Positions 1-8,836 of a DNA stretch of 64,000 bases are shown here, one piece after another. The notes under the pieces were generated by a model. That model did not search any database. It was not told where the DNA came from and saw only the letters and a program-made list of their open reading frames with translations. Source of the stretch: VXYL01 sp963422285 (lineage in GTDB: Bacteria > Pseudomonadota > Gammaproteobacteria > Pseudomonadales > Azotimanducaceae); assembly GCA_963422285.2 (NCBI GenBank), contig CAXXJO010000001.1, positions 434,001-498,000 on the forward strand, written 5' to 3'. Within the stretch, counting starts at the first letter, position 1; the number at the start of each line of letters is the position of its first letter. The translations under genes and the position numbers were made by a program.

Positions 1-2276
1 CCGGTGTCCTGGTCCACCTTGATGCTGACGATGCCCTCCGGAATCGGCCGCTCCACCACGGGTTCGCCGGCCAGGGCCTGGCCCATGAAATCGATCCATA
101 TCGTCAGAGGGGTTCTGGAGCCGTACTCCCCCTTGCCAGTGGAGCGCTGACTGTCGAAACCCACCCAGGCAGTGGCTGCCAGATTCGGATGATAGCCGTT
201 GAACCAAGTATCGGTGGCGTCGTTGGTGGTGCCGGTCTTGCCGGCAATGTCCGTGCGTTCCAGCTCTCGGGCGCGACGGCCAGTGCCGTAGCGAACCACG
301 TCGCGCAGCATGGAATGCATGACGAAGGCGTTGCGGGAATCGATGGCCCGCACCGCCGACAGCGGCGCGACGCCGCCATCGTCGGCCACCGGGCAGGGGT
401 CGCAGGCTTGTGGGTGGCGCGGCTGGAATACCACGGCGCCGTCGAGCCGTTCGACGCGCTCGACGATGTGGGGCTGGACGCGAAAGCCGCCGTTGGCGAT
501 CACCGCATAGGCGCGCGCCATCTCCAGCGGCGTGAACGACATGGTGCCGCCGCCGATGGCGAGCTGCGTATCATGCGGCAGATTGCCGGTTTCGAAGCCG
601 AAACGGGCCGCATGATCGAGGATGGGTTGCGCCCCAACCCGCATCATCACCCGAATGGATACCAAGTTGACGGATTTGTAGAGCGCTCGGCGCAGCGGCA
701 TCGGCCCGGTAAAGTGCCCACTGTCGTTGCGGGGTCGGTAGACCGTCTCCCGGTTGGCGTCGTCGAAGACCAGCGGCGCATCCCGGAACATGGTGGCCGG
801 CGTGACGCCGTTTTCCAGCGCTGCCGAGTAGACGAAGGGCTTGAAGCCGGAGCCCGGCTGCCGCTTCGCTTGCAGCGCATGGTTGAACTGGTTTTCGTGG
901 AAGTCCCAGCCGCCGACCAGGGCGCGAACGGCGCCGGTTTTCGGATCCAGAGCCACCAAGGCGCCCTGGATGTCAGGCGCTTGGCTCAAACGCCAGTTTC
1001 CGTCGTCGTCCTGTTCGATGCGCACGAAGTCGCCAGGGGCGACGATATCGGCAGCTTGTTTCGGCGCCGGCCCGCGGGCGTCAATGTCGATGAAGGGCCG
1101 TGCCCAGACCAATCCGGCCCAGCTAATGGTGGCAGTCTCGCCGTTGCCGCGCAGCACTTGGATGCTGCGCTGGTCCACCTGGACAACGGCGGCGTGTTCG
1201 AGGGCGCCGACCATGCCCAGTTCGGCAAGCGCTGCCGCGGCGGTGTCCAAAGCCATCGGCCGGGCCTGTTCCTCGTCGGCGGAAACGAGGTCGATCCGCC
1301 CTTCCGCCCCCCGGTAGCCGTGTCGCCGGTCGTATTCCATCAGTCCACGGCGAACCGCCTGCTGAGCGGCTGCCTGGAGCTTCGAGTCGAGGGTGGTGTG
1401 GGCGATGAACCCGGAGTAGATGTCGGTACCGTAGCGGTCAATGAGCTGTTGCCGCACCCATTCGGCGGGATAGGGCGCCGCCAAGTCGATGCCACGCTGG
1501 AATACCTGTGCGGTGATGGGCGCGGCGATGGCCGTCAGGTACTCCTGCTCGCCGATGGAACCCTGCGCCCGCATGCGCCGCAGCACCAGGTTGCGCCGCT
1601 TGAACGCCCACTCCGGGCCGTTGACGGGGTTGCCGCCTTCCGGCTTCTTGATGATCCCTGCCAGCATGGCGAGCTGGGCCAGGTTCAGTTCGTCCACCGG
1701 CTTGCCGTAGTAGGTATGGGCGGCGGCCTGGACGCCATAGGCATGCTTGCCGAAGGACATGATGTTGACGTACAGCTCCAGTATCTCGTCCTTGCCGAGT
1801 TCCTGTTCGAGCTTCAGCGCCAGCAGCATTTCCTTGAACTTGCGGATGAAGATTTGATCTCGGGTGAAGGAGACCACCTTGGCGAGCTGCATGGTGAGGG
1901 TGCTCGCGCCGGTGCGCGCATTCGAGGTCAGCAGGCCGACGATGTCGTTGGCCAAGGAGATGAAGTCGATGCCGGAATGTCGGTAGAAGCGCTTGTCTTC
2001 GGTGTTCACCAAGGCGTCGAGGAAGTGGCGCGGCACGTCTTCGAGGTCGATGGGAATCAGCCGCCGATCGCCGAACTCGCCGATCAGCTTGTCGTCGGCG
2101 GTGTAGATCCGCAGTGGCGTCTCGAAACGGTAGTGTCTGTAGGTATCCGTGGACGGAATCTGCGGATCCAAGTAGAGAAAAGCTGACGCCAATCCGAGAG
2201 ATGTCGTACAGACACCCCCCGCGACAAGCCAGATAATCACTCCTGCGAAGCGTCGCAGCCGAGGTCTGCCGCGCAT
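1..2276 (-). CDS. mrcA: Penicillin-binding protein 1A, 3' end outside window
   Basis: Bifunctional peptidoglycan glycosyltransferase and DD-transpeptidase anchored in the inner membrane. Translating the complement from the ATG at 2276 gives a short basic N-terminus, one membrane segment (about residues 10-35), then the glycosyltransferase signatures EDKRFYRHSG and ASTLTMQLAK. Further on come the transpeptidase serine motif (SGFK within PGSGFKPFVYSAA), the SVN motif (KSVNLVSIR) and the KTGTT motif. About 758 codons are present; family members are commonly 800-850 residues, so the C-terminal tail lies beyond position 1. It is divergent from pilM, the usual arrangement in Gammaproteobacteria. 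The intergenic gap (2277-2360) must hold both promoters. Confidence 0.95.
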   Translation of the reverse strand, partial: MRGRPRLRRFAGVIIWLVAGGVCTTSLGLASAFLYLDPQIPSTDTYRHYRFETPLRIYTADDKLIGEFGDRRLIPIDLEDVPRHFLDALVNTEDKRFYRHSGIDFISLANDIVGLLTSNARTGASTLTMQLAKVVSFTRDQIFIRKFKEMLLALKLEQELGKDEILELYVNIMSFGKHAYGVQAAAHTYYGKPVDELNLAQLAMLAGIIKKPEGGNPVNGPEWAFKRRNLVLRRMRAQGSIGEQEYLTAIAAPITAQVFQRGIDLAAPYPAEWVRQQLIDRYGTDIYSGFIAHTTLDSKLQAAAQQAVRRGLMEYDRRHGYRGAEGRIDLVSADEEQARPMALDTAAAALAELGMVGALEHAAVVQVDQRSIQVLRGNGETATISWAGLVWARPFIDIDARGPAPKQAADIVAPGDFVRIEQDDDGNWRLSQAPDIQGALVALDPKTGAVRALVGGWDFHENQFNHALQAKRQPGSGFKPFVYSAALENGVTPATMFRDAPLVFDDANRETVYRPRNDSGHFTGPMPLRRALYKSVNLVSIRVMMRVGAQPILDHAARFGFETGNLPHDTQLAIGGGTMSFTPLEMARAYAVIANGGFRVQPHIVERVERLDGAVVFQPRHPQACDPCPVADDGGVAPLSAVRAIDSRNAFVMHSMLRDVVRYGTGRRARELERTDIAGKTGTTNDATDTWFNGYHPNLAATAWVGFDSQRSTGKGEYGSRTPLTIWIDFMGQALAGEPVVERPIPEGIVSIKVDQDT

Positions 2277-2360
2277 TTTAGCTGCACTGCCATGAGGCAG
2301 TCGGGGGCTTGCGGATCGTTGCATGGAAGTTCGGCGCTGCCTCGTTGAAGGAGATTTCCA

Positions 2361-3416
2361 GTGGGACTGTTTGCCCGCAAATCGGGTTCCCTAGTCGGGG
2401 TCGACATCGGCTCTGCCGCGGTGAAGCTCGTCGAGCTGTCGCGCTCCGGCACGCCTTGGCGCGTGGAAGCCTGTGCCGTAGAGCCGCTGCCGGCCGATGC
2501 CGTCGCAGCGAGAAATATACGCGATGCGAAGGCTGTTGGCGAAGCCATCCGACGCGCATCGAAACGAGCTGGGCCGAAGGCGAGAACCGCGGCGGTGGCC
2601 GTGGCCGGGTCGGCGACGGCCATCCGCACCATCGCCTTCGATGCCTCTCTCACCGACATCGAGTTGGAGGTGGAGGTCGCCCTGGAAGCGGATCGCCACC
2701 TGCCCTACCCCATCGACGAGGCGGCTCTGGACTTCGAGCCGCTGCATCTGTCGCCGGACAATCCGGCTCTGGTGGACGTGCGGCTCGTCGCCTGCCGGCA
2801 GGAGCATGTCGAAAGCCGGGAGGCCGCACTTGCGCACGGAGGCATGAAGGCGGGCGTGGTGGATGTCGAAACCTACGCCATGCAGCGCGCCGCGGCGCTG
2901 CCCCATGGCGTCGACGAGTCCGTGGCCGTGGTAGACATCGGCACCGCCACCGCCACGCTGCTGGTTCTCGAACACGGCGAAGCAATCTTTACCCGCGAGG
3001 AGCCCTTCGACGGTGGGCGGTTGCGGCGCGGGCATCCCGGCCCGGGAAGCGCGAGCGTGGCAAGGGACGAACATGGGACGAAAGACGCAGCGAGAGAACG
3101 TACGCTATCGGAAACGGCGTTCCGGGAACATCTGCTGCGGCTTGTCTCTCGTCTGCTGCGTCTGTTTCTTTCCACTGGTCCGCATGATCCGCCGGCACGA
3201 CTGCTGCTCGCCGGCGGTCCGGCGTCCGTCCCCGGCTTGGCCGAAGCGGCGACGGGACGGCTCGGCGTACCAACGGCGGTAGCCGATCCATTCGCCGGCA
3301 TGGCGGTCTCGAAACGCGTCGACGCCGAGGTGCTGACGCGCAATGCGCCGGCGCTGGTGACGGCGTGCGGACTGGCGCTACTCGGCTTCGCCCGTACCAA
3401 CGGAGACATCGACTGA
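2361..3416 (+). CDS. pilM: Type IV pilus assembly protein PilM
   Basis: Cytoplasmic actin-like ATPase of the pilus inner-membrane platform; it binds the N-terminus of PilN. The start is GTG at 2361 behind a good GAAGGAG-type ribosome site. The N-terminus (LFARKSGSLVGVDIGSAAVK) has the ASKHA phosphate-1 loop, and a second nucleotide loop is VVDIGTATATLLVL near residue 195. The length (351 residues) is normal. The middle part (about residues 215-260) is rich in Arg, Gly and His and does not resemble the usual region following the TREQ-like segment, so this PilM is divergent there. Its stop overlaps the pilN start, implying translational coupling in pilMNOPQ. Confidence 0.9.
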   Translation: MGLFARKSGSLVGVDIGSAAVKLVELSRSGTPWRVEACAVEPLPADAVAARNIRDAKAVGEAIRRASKRAGPKARTAAVAVAGSATAIRTIAFDASLTDIELEVEVALEADRHLPYPIDEAALDFEPLHLSPDNPALVDVRLVACRQEHVESREAALAHGGMKAGVVDVETYAMQRAAALPHGVDESVAVVDIGTATATLLVLEHGEAIFTREEPFDGGRLRRGHPGPGSASVARDEHGTKDAARERTLSETAFREHLLRLVSRLLRLFLSTGPHDPPARLLLAGGPASVPGLAEAATGRLGVPTAVADPFAGMAVSKRVDAEVLTRNAPALVTACGLALLGFARTNGDID

Positions 3417-4015
3417 TGGCGCACGTCAACCTGCTGCCGTGGCGCCAGCGCCAGCGCGAACGACGTCAGCGCCTCTTCCTGGCTGGCCTCGGCATATCGT
3501 TCCTGGCAGCCGTAGCGCTGGTGGCGCTGGCGGGTTTCTTCGTGGGCGGCATGTTCGAACATCAGGAACGACGCAACCGGCACCTCGCCGCCCGAATCGC
3601 GGAACTCGATGGGCAGCTCGCCGAGATCGACGCCTTGCGCCGCGGGCGAGACGATCTCCTGGGTCGGGTACGGGCGCTGCGACAGCTGCGCCGCGGTCGA
3701 TCCGCCACGGTGCGGCTGTTCGACGAGCTCGCGCAGACCTTGGTGCCCGGCGTGCACTACGCCGAGCTTGCCCGGCGCGGGCAGATCGTCACCGCCAAGG
3801 GCGCAGCCGAATCCAACGATCGGATTGCCCAGCTGATGCGCAACCTGCGCGATTCCGAGTGGTTCGACGCGCCGAGTCTGAAGGGCATCGGGCGCTTGGG
3901 GCAGCGCCCCGACAGCGCGAAGGGAGAATCGGCTGCCGCCGTCTACGGCGAGCAGGCGGTCATTTTCGAACTGACGTTCCTGGCGACTTCGCCAGCAGGA
4001 GCAGGAGGGGGCTGA
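3416..4015 (+). CDS. pilN: Type IV pilus assembly protein PilN
   Basis: Bitopic inner-membrane platform protein. The start ATG at 3416 overlaps the pilM stop by one base; the same frame is open further upstream, but the protein clearly begins MAHVNLLPWRQRQRERR, the conserved INLLPWR peptide that docks into PilM. A single membrane segment follows (LFLAGLGISFLAAVALVALAG as two adjoining hydrophobic stretches, roughly residues 20-45), then a periplasmic coiled coil (residues 50-90) and a ferredoxin-like domain. The length of 199 residues is typical. It is predicted to pair with PilO. Confidence 0.92.
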   Translation: MAHVNLLPWRQRQRERRQRLFLAGLGISFLAAVALVALAGFFVGGMFEHQERRNRHLAARIAELDGQLAEIDALRRGRDDLLGRVRALRQLRRGRSATVRLFDELAQTLVPGVHYAELARRGQIVTAKGAAESNDRIAQLMRNLRDSEWFDAPSLKGIGRLGQRPDSAKGESAAAVYGEQAVIFELTFLATSPAGAGGG

Positions 4016-4018
4016 GCC

Positions 4019-4615
4019 ATGTACCTGTCGCTGGACATCCAAGATTTGGACTTCTCGGAAGTCGGCACATGGCCGAGTGCGGTCAAGGCGCTGTGCTTCG
4101 CCCTAGCCGCCGCCTTGGCGTTGGCAGGAGGCTACCTTCTCCACTTGTCGGGCCAGCGCGACGAACTGGCCGCGGCCGAGCGGCGCGAATCGAGCCTCAA
4201 GGCCGAATACCAACGCAAGCGGCGGCTCGCCGACGAGTTGCCGGCGGTTCGCGCACGGCGCGACGCCACCGCGGCGGCATTCGCGGCCATGCTGCGACGA
4301 CTGCCGGCGGATACCGAAGTGCCCGGCCTCATCGAGGACATCACCCGCGCAGCGGTGGCCAACGATCTGTCCATCCACCGCATCGACTTGGCAGACGAAC
4401 AACCGGCGCAGATTTACTTGGTGTTGCCCATCGCCATCGTCGTCCGTGGCGACTACCACCAGCTCGGCGCCTTCGTCGGTGCTGTCGCCGCTCTGTCGCG
4501 GATCGTGACCCTGCACGACTTCGAGATCGCGCCCGACCCGCCAACGGACGCCGATGCCGCCCTCGTCCTTTCGATTGCCGCCAAGACCTACCGCTATGTG
4601 GAGGATGCGCCGTGA
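4019..4615 (+). CDS. pilO: Type IV pilus assembly protein PilO
   Basis: Inner-membrane partner of PilN, with the same topology: a cytoplasmic N-terminus (YLSLDIQDLDFSEVGTWP), one membrane helix near residues 25-43, a coiled coil containing AAAERRESSLKAEYQRKR, and a periplasmic domain with LPADTEVPGLIEDITRAA and a DYHQLGAFVGAVAALSRIV segment typical of PilO. It has 198 residues, the normal size. Its start is 3 bases after the pilN stop and its own stop overlaps the pilP start, consistent with one polycistronic message. Confidence 0.92.
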   Translation: MYLSLDIQDLDFSEVGTWPSAVKALCFALAAALALAGGYLLHLSGQRDELAAAERRESSLKAEYQRKRRLADELPAVRARRDATAAAFAAMLRRLPADTEVPGLIEDITRAAVANDLSIHRIDLADEQPAQIYLVLPIAIVVRGDYHQLGAFVGAVAALSRIVTLHDFEIAPDPPTDADAALVLSIAAKTYRYVEDAP

Positions 4616-5160
4616 GTGGTCGCACGAAGACGCTGTCCGCCATCCTTGCCGCCCTAACCCTTGCCGGCTGCGGCAACGGCGAGGTCGAGGATCCGCAGGC
4701 ATTCGTTGCGAACGGGCGTTCCAAGACCGCATCGCCGGTGGAGTCGGCCTTGGCGGAAACGCCACCCGAGCCGTTCCACTACCGGGCGGCAAACCGACGC
4801 AGCCCGTTCGTCTCTGCTCCTTCCGCTCTGGAAGCCGGCGGTGATCGAACCGCGAGCGGGCCGGATGCACGGCGCGCCAAGCAGCCGCTGGAGCAGTTTC
4901 CGCTGCGCCGCTTGCGGATGGTTGGCACCTTGACCGGGCGCGGCGCGACCTACGCCTTGGTGCGGGATCCCGCTGGCGAGATGCATCGGCTAGCGGCTGG
5001 CGACTACCTGGGGCCGGACCACGGCCGCATCACGACCGTTGCCGAAGACGGCATCGATCTAGTGGAGATCGTCCGCGACGGCGCCGGCGGCTGGATGCGG
5101 CGGTCGCGCTCCCTCGCCTTGTCGCCGGCCACGGATGAGAAATCAAGAATGGATCAGTGA
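4612..5160 (+). CDS. pilP: Type IV pilus lipoprotein PilP
   Basis: Periplasmic lipoprotein that links the PilNO platform to the PilQ secretin. GTG at 4612 overlaps the pilO stop. The signal peptide ends in the lipobox LAGC (Cys about residue 19). The mature protein has a Pro/Ala-rich linker and then the conserved C-terminal beta domain: PLEQFPLRRLRMVGTL, YALVRDPAGEMHRLAAGDYLG and GRITTVAEDGIDLVEIV. It has 182 residues, the usual size. The frame is open far upstream inside pilN and pilO, but that is a GC-rich shadow. Confidence 0.92.
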   Translation: MSGRTKTLSAILAALTLAGCGNGEVEDPQAFVANGRSKTASPVESALAETPPEPFHYRAANRRSPFVSAPSALEAGGDRTASGPDARRAKQPLEQFPLRRLRMVGTLTGRGATYALVRDPAGEMHRLAAGDYLGPDHGRITTVAEDGIDLVEIVRDGAGGWMRRSRSLALSPATDEKSRMDQ

Positions 5161-5164
5161 ACCA

Positions 5165-6607
5165 ATGACTTGCCACCATCGAAACTCCACCGAGCAGCGC
5201 TGCTCGAACTTCGCCCGCGCAGTGGCCGCGTATGCCGTGCTCGCGGTTGCCGCGGAAACTGCGCTCGCGCGAGAAAGTCCTCCTGCCAGCGCCGCTCCCC
5301 AGTACACGGGCGAGCGCTTGTCCCTCAATTTCCAGAACGTCGAAGTTCGTGGCGTCCTGCAGCTGATCGCGGACTTCGCCGGCTTGAACCTGGTTGCCGG
5401 CGACGACGTCGCCGGCAACATCACCTTGCGGCTTGCCGACGTGCCTTGGGACGAGGCGCTTGATCTGGTCCTCGCCATCAACGGCCTCGACAAACGCCAG
5501 ACTGGCAACATCCTGCTCGTCGGCCCGGCGGCGAAGATCGCCGCCCGGGAGAAGCTGGAACTGGAAAGCCGTCGGGCGCTGACGGAACTGGCACCCTTGG
5601 AAACCGAGTTCCTGCGCATCCGCTATGCCAAGGCCACGACCCTGGCGGCCCTGCTCGGCAGCGACGAGGGTGCCGCACTGGCACTTACCGACCGTGGCCG
5701 TGTCCTGGTGGACGAACGCACCAACTCGCTGATCCTCACGGATACCGCCGGCAACCTGGACGCTCTCAAGCGCATGCTCGCGCACCTGGACATACCCATC
5801 CGCCAAGTACGCATCGAAGCTCGAATCGTCAACGCCAACAGCAATTTTTCGGAGCAGCTCGGCATCCGCTGGGGCGGTGGCGGCTATCGAACCAGGGGCG
5901 ACGCGGCGCACCTCAAGCTCGGCGGCAGTCTGCAAACCTTGAGCGAGGTGCAGAACATCCTCGCCGGGACTGGCGAAACCGAGGCGGACTCGGGCGCCAT
6001 CAGCCATCCGCAAGACCTCGTGGCCGATCTCGGCGTGATCGGCGAAGGCGCCACCAGCATCGGCTTGGGACTCACCGGCCCTGGCTACCTGCTGGATCTG
6101 GAACTGTCGGCGCTGGCCGCCGCCGGCCATGCCGAAATCGTCGCTCGACCCAAGGTGATCACCGCCGACAAGCATGTCGCCACCATCGAGTCCGGCGTCG
6201 AGATCCCGTACCAGCAGGCGACCCACTCGGGCGCCACCTCCATCGCCTTCAAGGATGCCGTGCTGCAGCTCCAAGTGACGCCGCGGATCACGCCGGACGA
6301 GCGCATCGTCATGGACCTGGAAGTCAAGCAGGACACCGTGGGACGCATCTATCACGGCGTGCCGAGCGTCAATACCACGCGCATCGTCACGCAAGTGCTG
6401 GTGGGCAACGGCGAAACCGTAGTGCTCGGCGGCATCTTCCAGACCGACAAGCACCGTGCCACCACCCGCACCCCGCTGCTTGGCGACCTGCCCGTGGTCG
6501 GGCGGCTGTTCCGGCGCACCCTGGAACGGGACGACAAACAGGAGCTGTTTATCTTCATGACGCCGCAGATCGTCGAGGAGGCGGAGATCGCGGATGGCAG
6601 CGAATAA
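5165..6607 (+). CDS. pilQ: Type IV pilus secretin PilQ, short form
   Basis: Outer-membrane secretin through which the pilus is extruded. The start is either ATG 5135 (overlapping pilP by 26 bases) or ATG 5165; neither has a strong ribosome site, and both give a cleavable signal peptide ending near AETALA. After that come an STN-like domain (LSLNFQNVEVRGVLQLIADF), a secretin N domain (LRIRYAKATTLAALLG, DERTNSLILTD) and the C-terminal secretin core ending in VLGGIFQTDK, TPLLGDLPVVGRLFRR and ELFIFMTPQIV. At about 480-490 residues it is clearly shorter than most gammaproteobacterial PilQ, which have one or more AMIN domains before the STN domain; I see none here. Confidence 0.93.
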   Translation: MTCHHRNSTEQRCSNFARAVAAYAVLAVAAETALARESPPASAAPQYTGERLSLNFQNVEVRGVLQLIADFAGLNLVAGDDVAGNITLRLADVPWDEALDLVLAINGLDKRQTGNILLVGPAAKIAAREKLELESRRALTELAPLETEFLRIRYAKATTLAALLGSDEGAALALTDRGRVLVDERTNSLILTDTAGNLDALKRMLAHLDIPIRQVRIEARIVNANSNFSEQLGIRWGGGGYRTRGDAAHLKLGGSLQTLSEVQNILAGTGETEADSGAISHPQDLVADLGVIGEGATSIGLGLTGPGYLLDLELSALAAAGHAEIVARPKVITADKHVATIESGVEIPYQQATHSGATSIAFKDAVLQLQVTPRITPDERIVMDLEVKQDTVGRIYHGVPSVNTTRIVTQVLVGNGETVVLGGIFQTDKHRATTRTPLLGDLPVVGRLFRRTLERDDKQELFIFMTPQIVEEAEIADGSE

Positions 6608-6667
6608 CTGCTGGCGCACACCCGCCAACCGAGGTAGGGTGAGGAAGCGGCCTACACCGCGCGGTCG

Positions 6668-7097
6668 GTGCGGACAGGCCCAAGAAGCAAGAAGCAAGAA
6701 GGAAGTACCGCGACCATCACCGTAGCCGATATCGCAGCGATCGTAGGGGAAGGCCATCGGCCCCTTGGCGAGCGAATCGCTCGAATAGAAGGCAAGCTCG
6801 ACACGGTGGAGAAGAACAGGGCGACGGGAGCGGATGTCGTTGCCATCGTCGGCCCTACGCCGGCAAGGTGGAAGCTTTTGCGGCAGACGAACTCTCAGGA
6901 AGGCAGCGTGGACACCCTCGAACAGAAGATGGATTCCATGGCAGACGGGACGACTGCTCTGGAAGGGCAGGGGCATTCCCTTGCGGCCAGCCTAGCCAAG
7001 ATGGAAACCGACCATCGCGTGGATCAAGCGAATGTTCATTGCGGTGCTGCTGGCAGCGGCAGCGGCGCTGATTCGCCACCTCCTGTTGAACTATTGA
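6668..7097 (+). pseudogene. Decayed small coiled-coil protein with C-terminal membrane anchor
   Basis: The 574-base gap between pilQ and aroK carries a partly readable gene. One frame gives ITVADIAAIVGEGHRPLGERIARIEGKLDTVEKN and later DTLEQKMDSMADGTTALEG, heptad-like coiled-coil segments. The end of the protein is in the next frame: WIKRMFIAVLLAAAAALI then RHLLLNY and a stop at 7095, a single membrane helix with a basic tail. This layout (short coiled coil then a membrane anchor) resembles small XhlA-like proteins, but that is only an analogy. At least one frameshift separates the two parts, so it is probably inactive. An intact gene with a different C-terminus cannot be excluded. Confidence 0.35.
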
Positions 7098-7181
7098 CCG
7101 TTCAACCAATCGAGCGCTTCCAGAGCATCGCCGCCTATTGCCGAACCGCATGCCGGCACGGAGCATAAACGACATTCGACC

Positions 7182-7727
7182 ATGAGTGATCGCAACGTTT
7201 TCCTGGTTGGCATGATGGCGGCGGGCAAGACCGCCGTCGGTCGCCATTTGGCGCCGCTTCTCGACTACGACTTCGAGGATGCCGACCAAGCGATCGAAGC
7301 CCGCGCCGGTGCCGACATCTCGTGGATATTCGACATGGAGGGCGAGGAAGGCTTCCGCAACCGGGAGCAGCAGGTCATCGACGAGTTGACGCGGCGGCAT
7401 CGCATGGTGCTGGCCACTGGCGGTGGGGCGGTACTGCGCGAACGCAACCGTCTCGCTCTGCGCCAGCGCGGCGTCGTCGTCTACCTCAAAACGGCAGTGG
7501 ATCGTCTCGTCGAACGGGCCAGCCGGGATCGACGGCGGCCGCTGTTGCAGGTGGCGAACGTGCGCGAACGGATCGAGACTCTATGCCGGGAGCGCGAGCC
7601 GATCTACCGCGCCGTCGCCCACGTCGAAATCGCCACCGAGCACAAGCCGCCGCCTGCAACCGCCGCGGAAATTGTCTCCGCCATCCGCTTCGCCGGCGAT
7701 TCGCCGCCGGCGGGAGGCCTGCCGTGA
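7182..7727 (+). CDS. aroK: Shikimate kinase
   Basis: Phosphorylates shikimate at the 3-hydroxyl with ATP in aromatic amino acid synthesis; cytoplasmic. The P-loop is GMMAAGKTAVG (residues 10-20), followed by the shikimate-binding D and R residues (DYDFEDADQAIEARAG, GFRNREQQV) and the Walker-B-like ATGGGAVLR. The lid arginine region is SRDRRRPLLQ. It has 181 residues, typical length. Its stop overlaps the aroB start (GTG 7724), the common aroKB pairing downstream of pilQ. Confidence 0.95.
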   Translation: MSDRNVFLVGMMAAGKTAVGRHLAPLLDYDFEDADQAIEARAGADISWIFDMEGEEGFRNREQQVIDELTRRHRMVLATGGGAVLRERNRLALRQRGVVVYLKTAVDRLVERASRDRRRPLLQVANVRERIETLCREREPIYRAVAHVEIATEHKPPPATAAEIVSAIRFAGDSPPAGGLP

Positions 7728-8800
7728 ACCAGCTGGACGTGACCCTGCCGGATGGCCGAGCCTACCCGATCCTGTTCGGCGACGGCCTGCTGGGCAGCGA
7801 AGGGTTGCTCGAACCGTTCACTGGCACCCAGGTTCTCGTCGTCAGCAACGCTGCGGTGGCCGGCCTCTATCTCGACCGGCTCCGGCAAAGCCTCGCCGCC
7901 CAGCAGATCGACGTCGTCGAAATCGGCGACGGCGAACGCTTCAAGACCCTTGCCACCTACGCTTCGATTCTCGACGCCCTCATCGGCAAGCGCCACAACC
8001 GAACCACCACGGTCATCGCCCTTGGCGGCGGCGTGGTCGGCGACGTGGCCGGCTTCGCCGCCGCCACCTACCAGCGCGGCGTGGGCTTGGTGCAAGTGCC
8101 TACCACCCTGCTCGCCCAGGTGGACTCCTCCGTGGGCGGCAAGACCGCCGTCAACCATCCCGCTGGCAAGAACCTGATCGGCGCCTTCCACCAGCCCCGC
8201 GCCGTGCTTGCCGATGTCGAGGTGTTGGCGACGCTGCCGGTGCGCGAATATCGGGCCGGCTTGGCGGAGGTGATGAAGTACGGCGTCATCGCCGACGCCG
8301 ACTTCCTCGCTTGGCTGGAAGCCCGCTTCGACGGACTGCTGCGTCGAGACCCGGCCAGCCTGCTTTACGCCGTGCGGCGTTGCTGCGAGATCAAGTCCGA
8401 GGTGGTTGCCGCCGACGAACGCGAGCAGGGCCGCCGCGCCATCCTGAACTTCGGCCACACCTTCGGTCACGCCATCGAGGCGCTGACCGGCTACCAGCGC
8501 TACCTGCATGGCGAAGCTGTGGCTATCGGCATGGCCATGGCCATGGATCTGTCGGCCCGGCTCGGCAGCACGGATGCGCACGACGTGGCGCGGCTATGCA
8601 CCTTGCTCGAACGCGCCGCACTACCTGTTGGCACCACTGGCATCGACCCCGCAGCCATGCTCGAAGCCATGGCCATGGACAAGAAGGCGATAGACGGCCG
8701 CATCCGGCTGGTGCTGTGCGACGGCATCGGCAGCGTCTCCGTCACCGCGGATGCGCCGCGGTCGATGATCTTGCAAGCAATCGCCAGCGGCCTCGGCTAG
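7724..8800 (+). CDS. aroB: 3-dehydroquinate synthase
   Basis: NAD- and metal-dependent cyclisation of DAHP to 3-dehydroquinate, second step of the shikimate pathway. GTG 7724 overlaps the aroK stop and has a GGGAGG ribosome site. Recognisable signatures are GDGERFKTL, the dinucleotide loop ALGGGVVGDVAGFAA, the QVPTTLLAQVDSSVGGKTAVNH block, and the metal ligands in LAEVMKYG, NFGHTFGHAIE and LHGEAVAIGM. It has 358 residues, normal length, and ends with TAG. Confidence 0.96.
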   Translation: MNQLDVTLPDGRAYPILFGDGLLGSEGLLEPFTGTQVLVVSNAAVAGLYLDRLRQSLAAQQIDVVEIGDGERFKTLATYASILDALIGKRHNRTTTVIALGGGVVGDVAGFAAATYQRGVGLVQVPTTLLAQVDSSVGGKTAVNHPAGKNLIGAFHQPRAVLADVEVLATLPVREYRAGLAEVMKYGVIADADFLAWLEARFDGLLRRDPASLLYAVRRCCEIKSEVVAADEREQGRRAILNFGHTFGHAIEALTGYQRYLHGEAVAIGMAMAMDLSARLGSTDAHDVARLCTLLERAALPVGTTGIDPAAMLEAMAMDKKAIDGRIRLVLCDGIGSVSVTADAPRSMILQAIASGLG

Positions 8801-8836
8801 CCGCCGCCCCCGTACCGCCCCTATCGAGAGAAGCCC

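Noticed and set aside
189..2186. 665-codon open frame on the plus strand
   Set aside because: It is antisense to mrcA, whose minus-strand translation carries all PBP1A motifs; the plus product has no family pattern.
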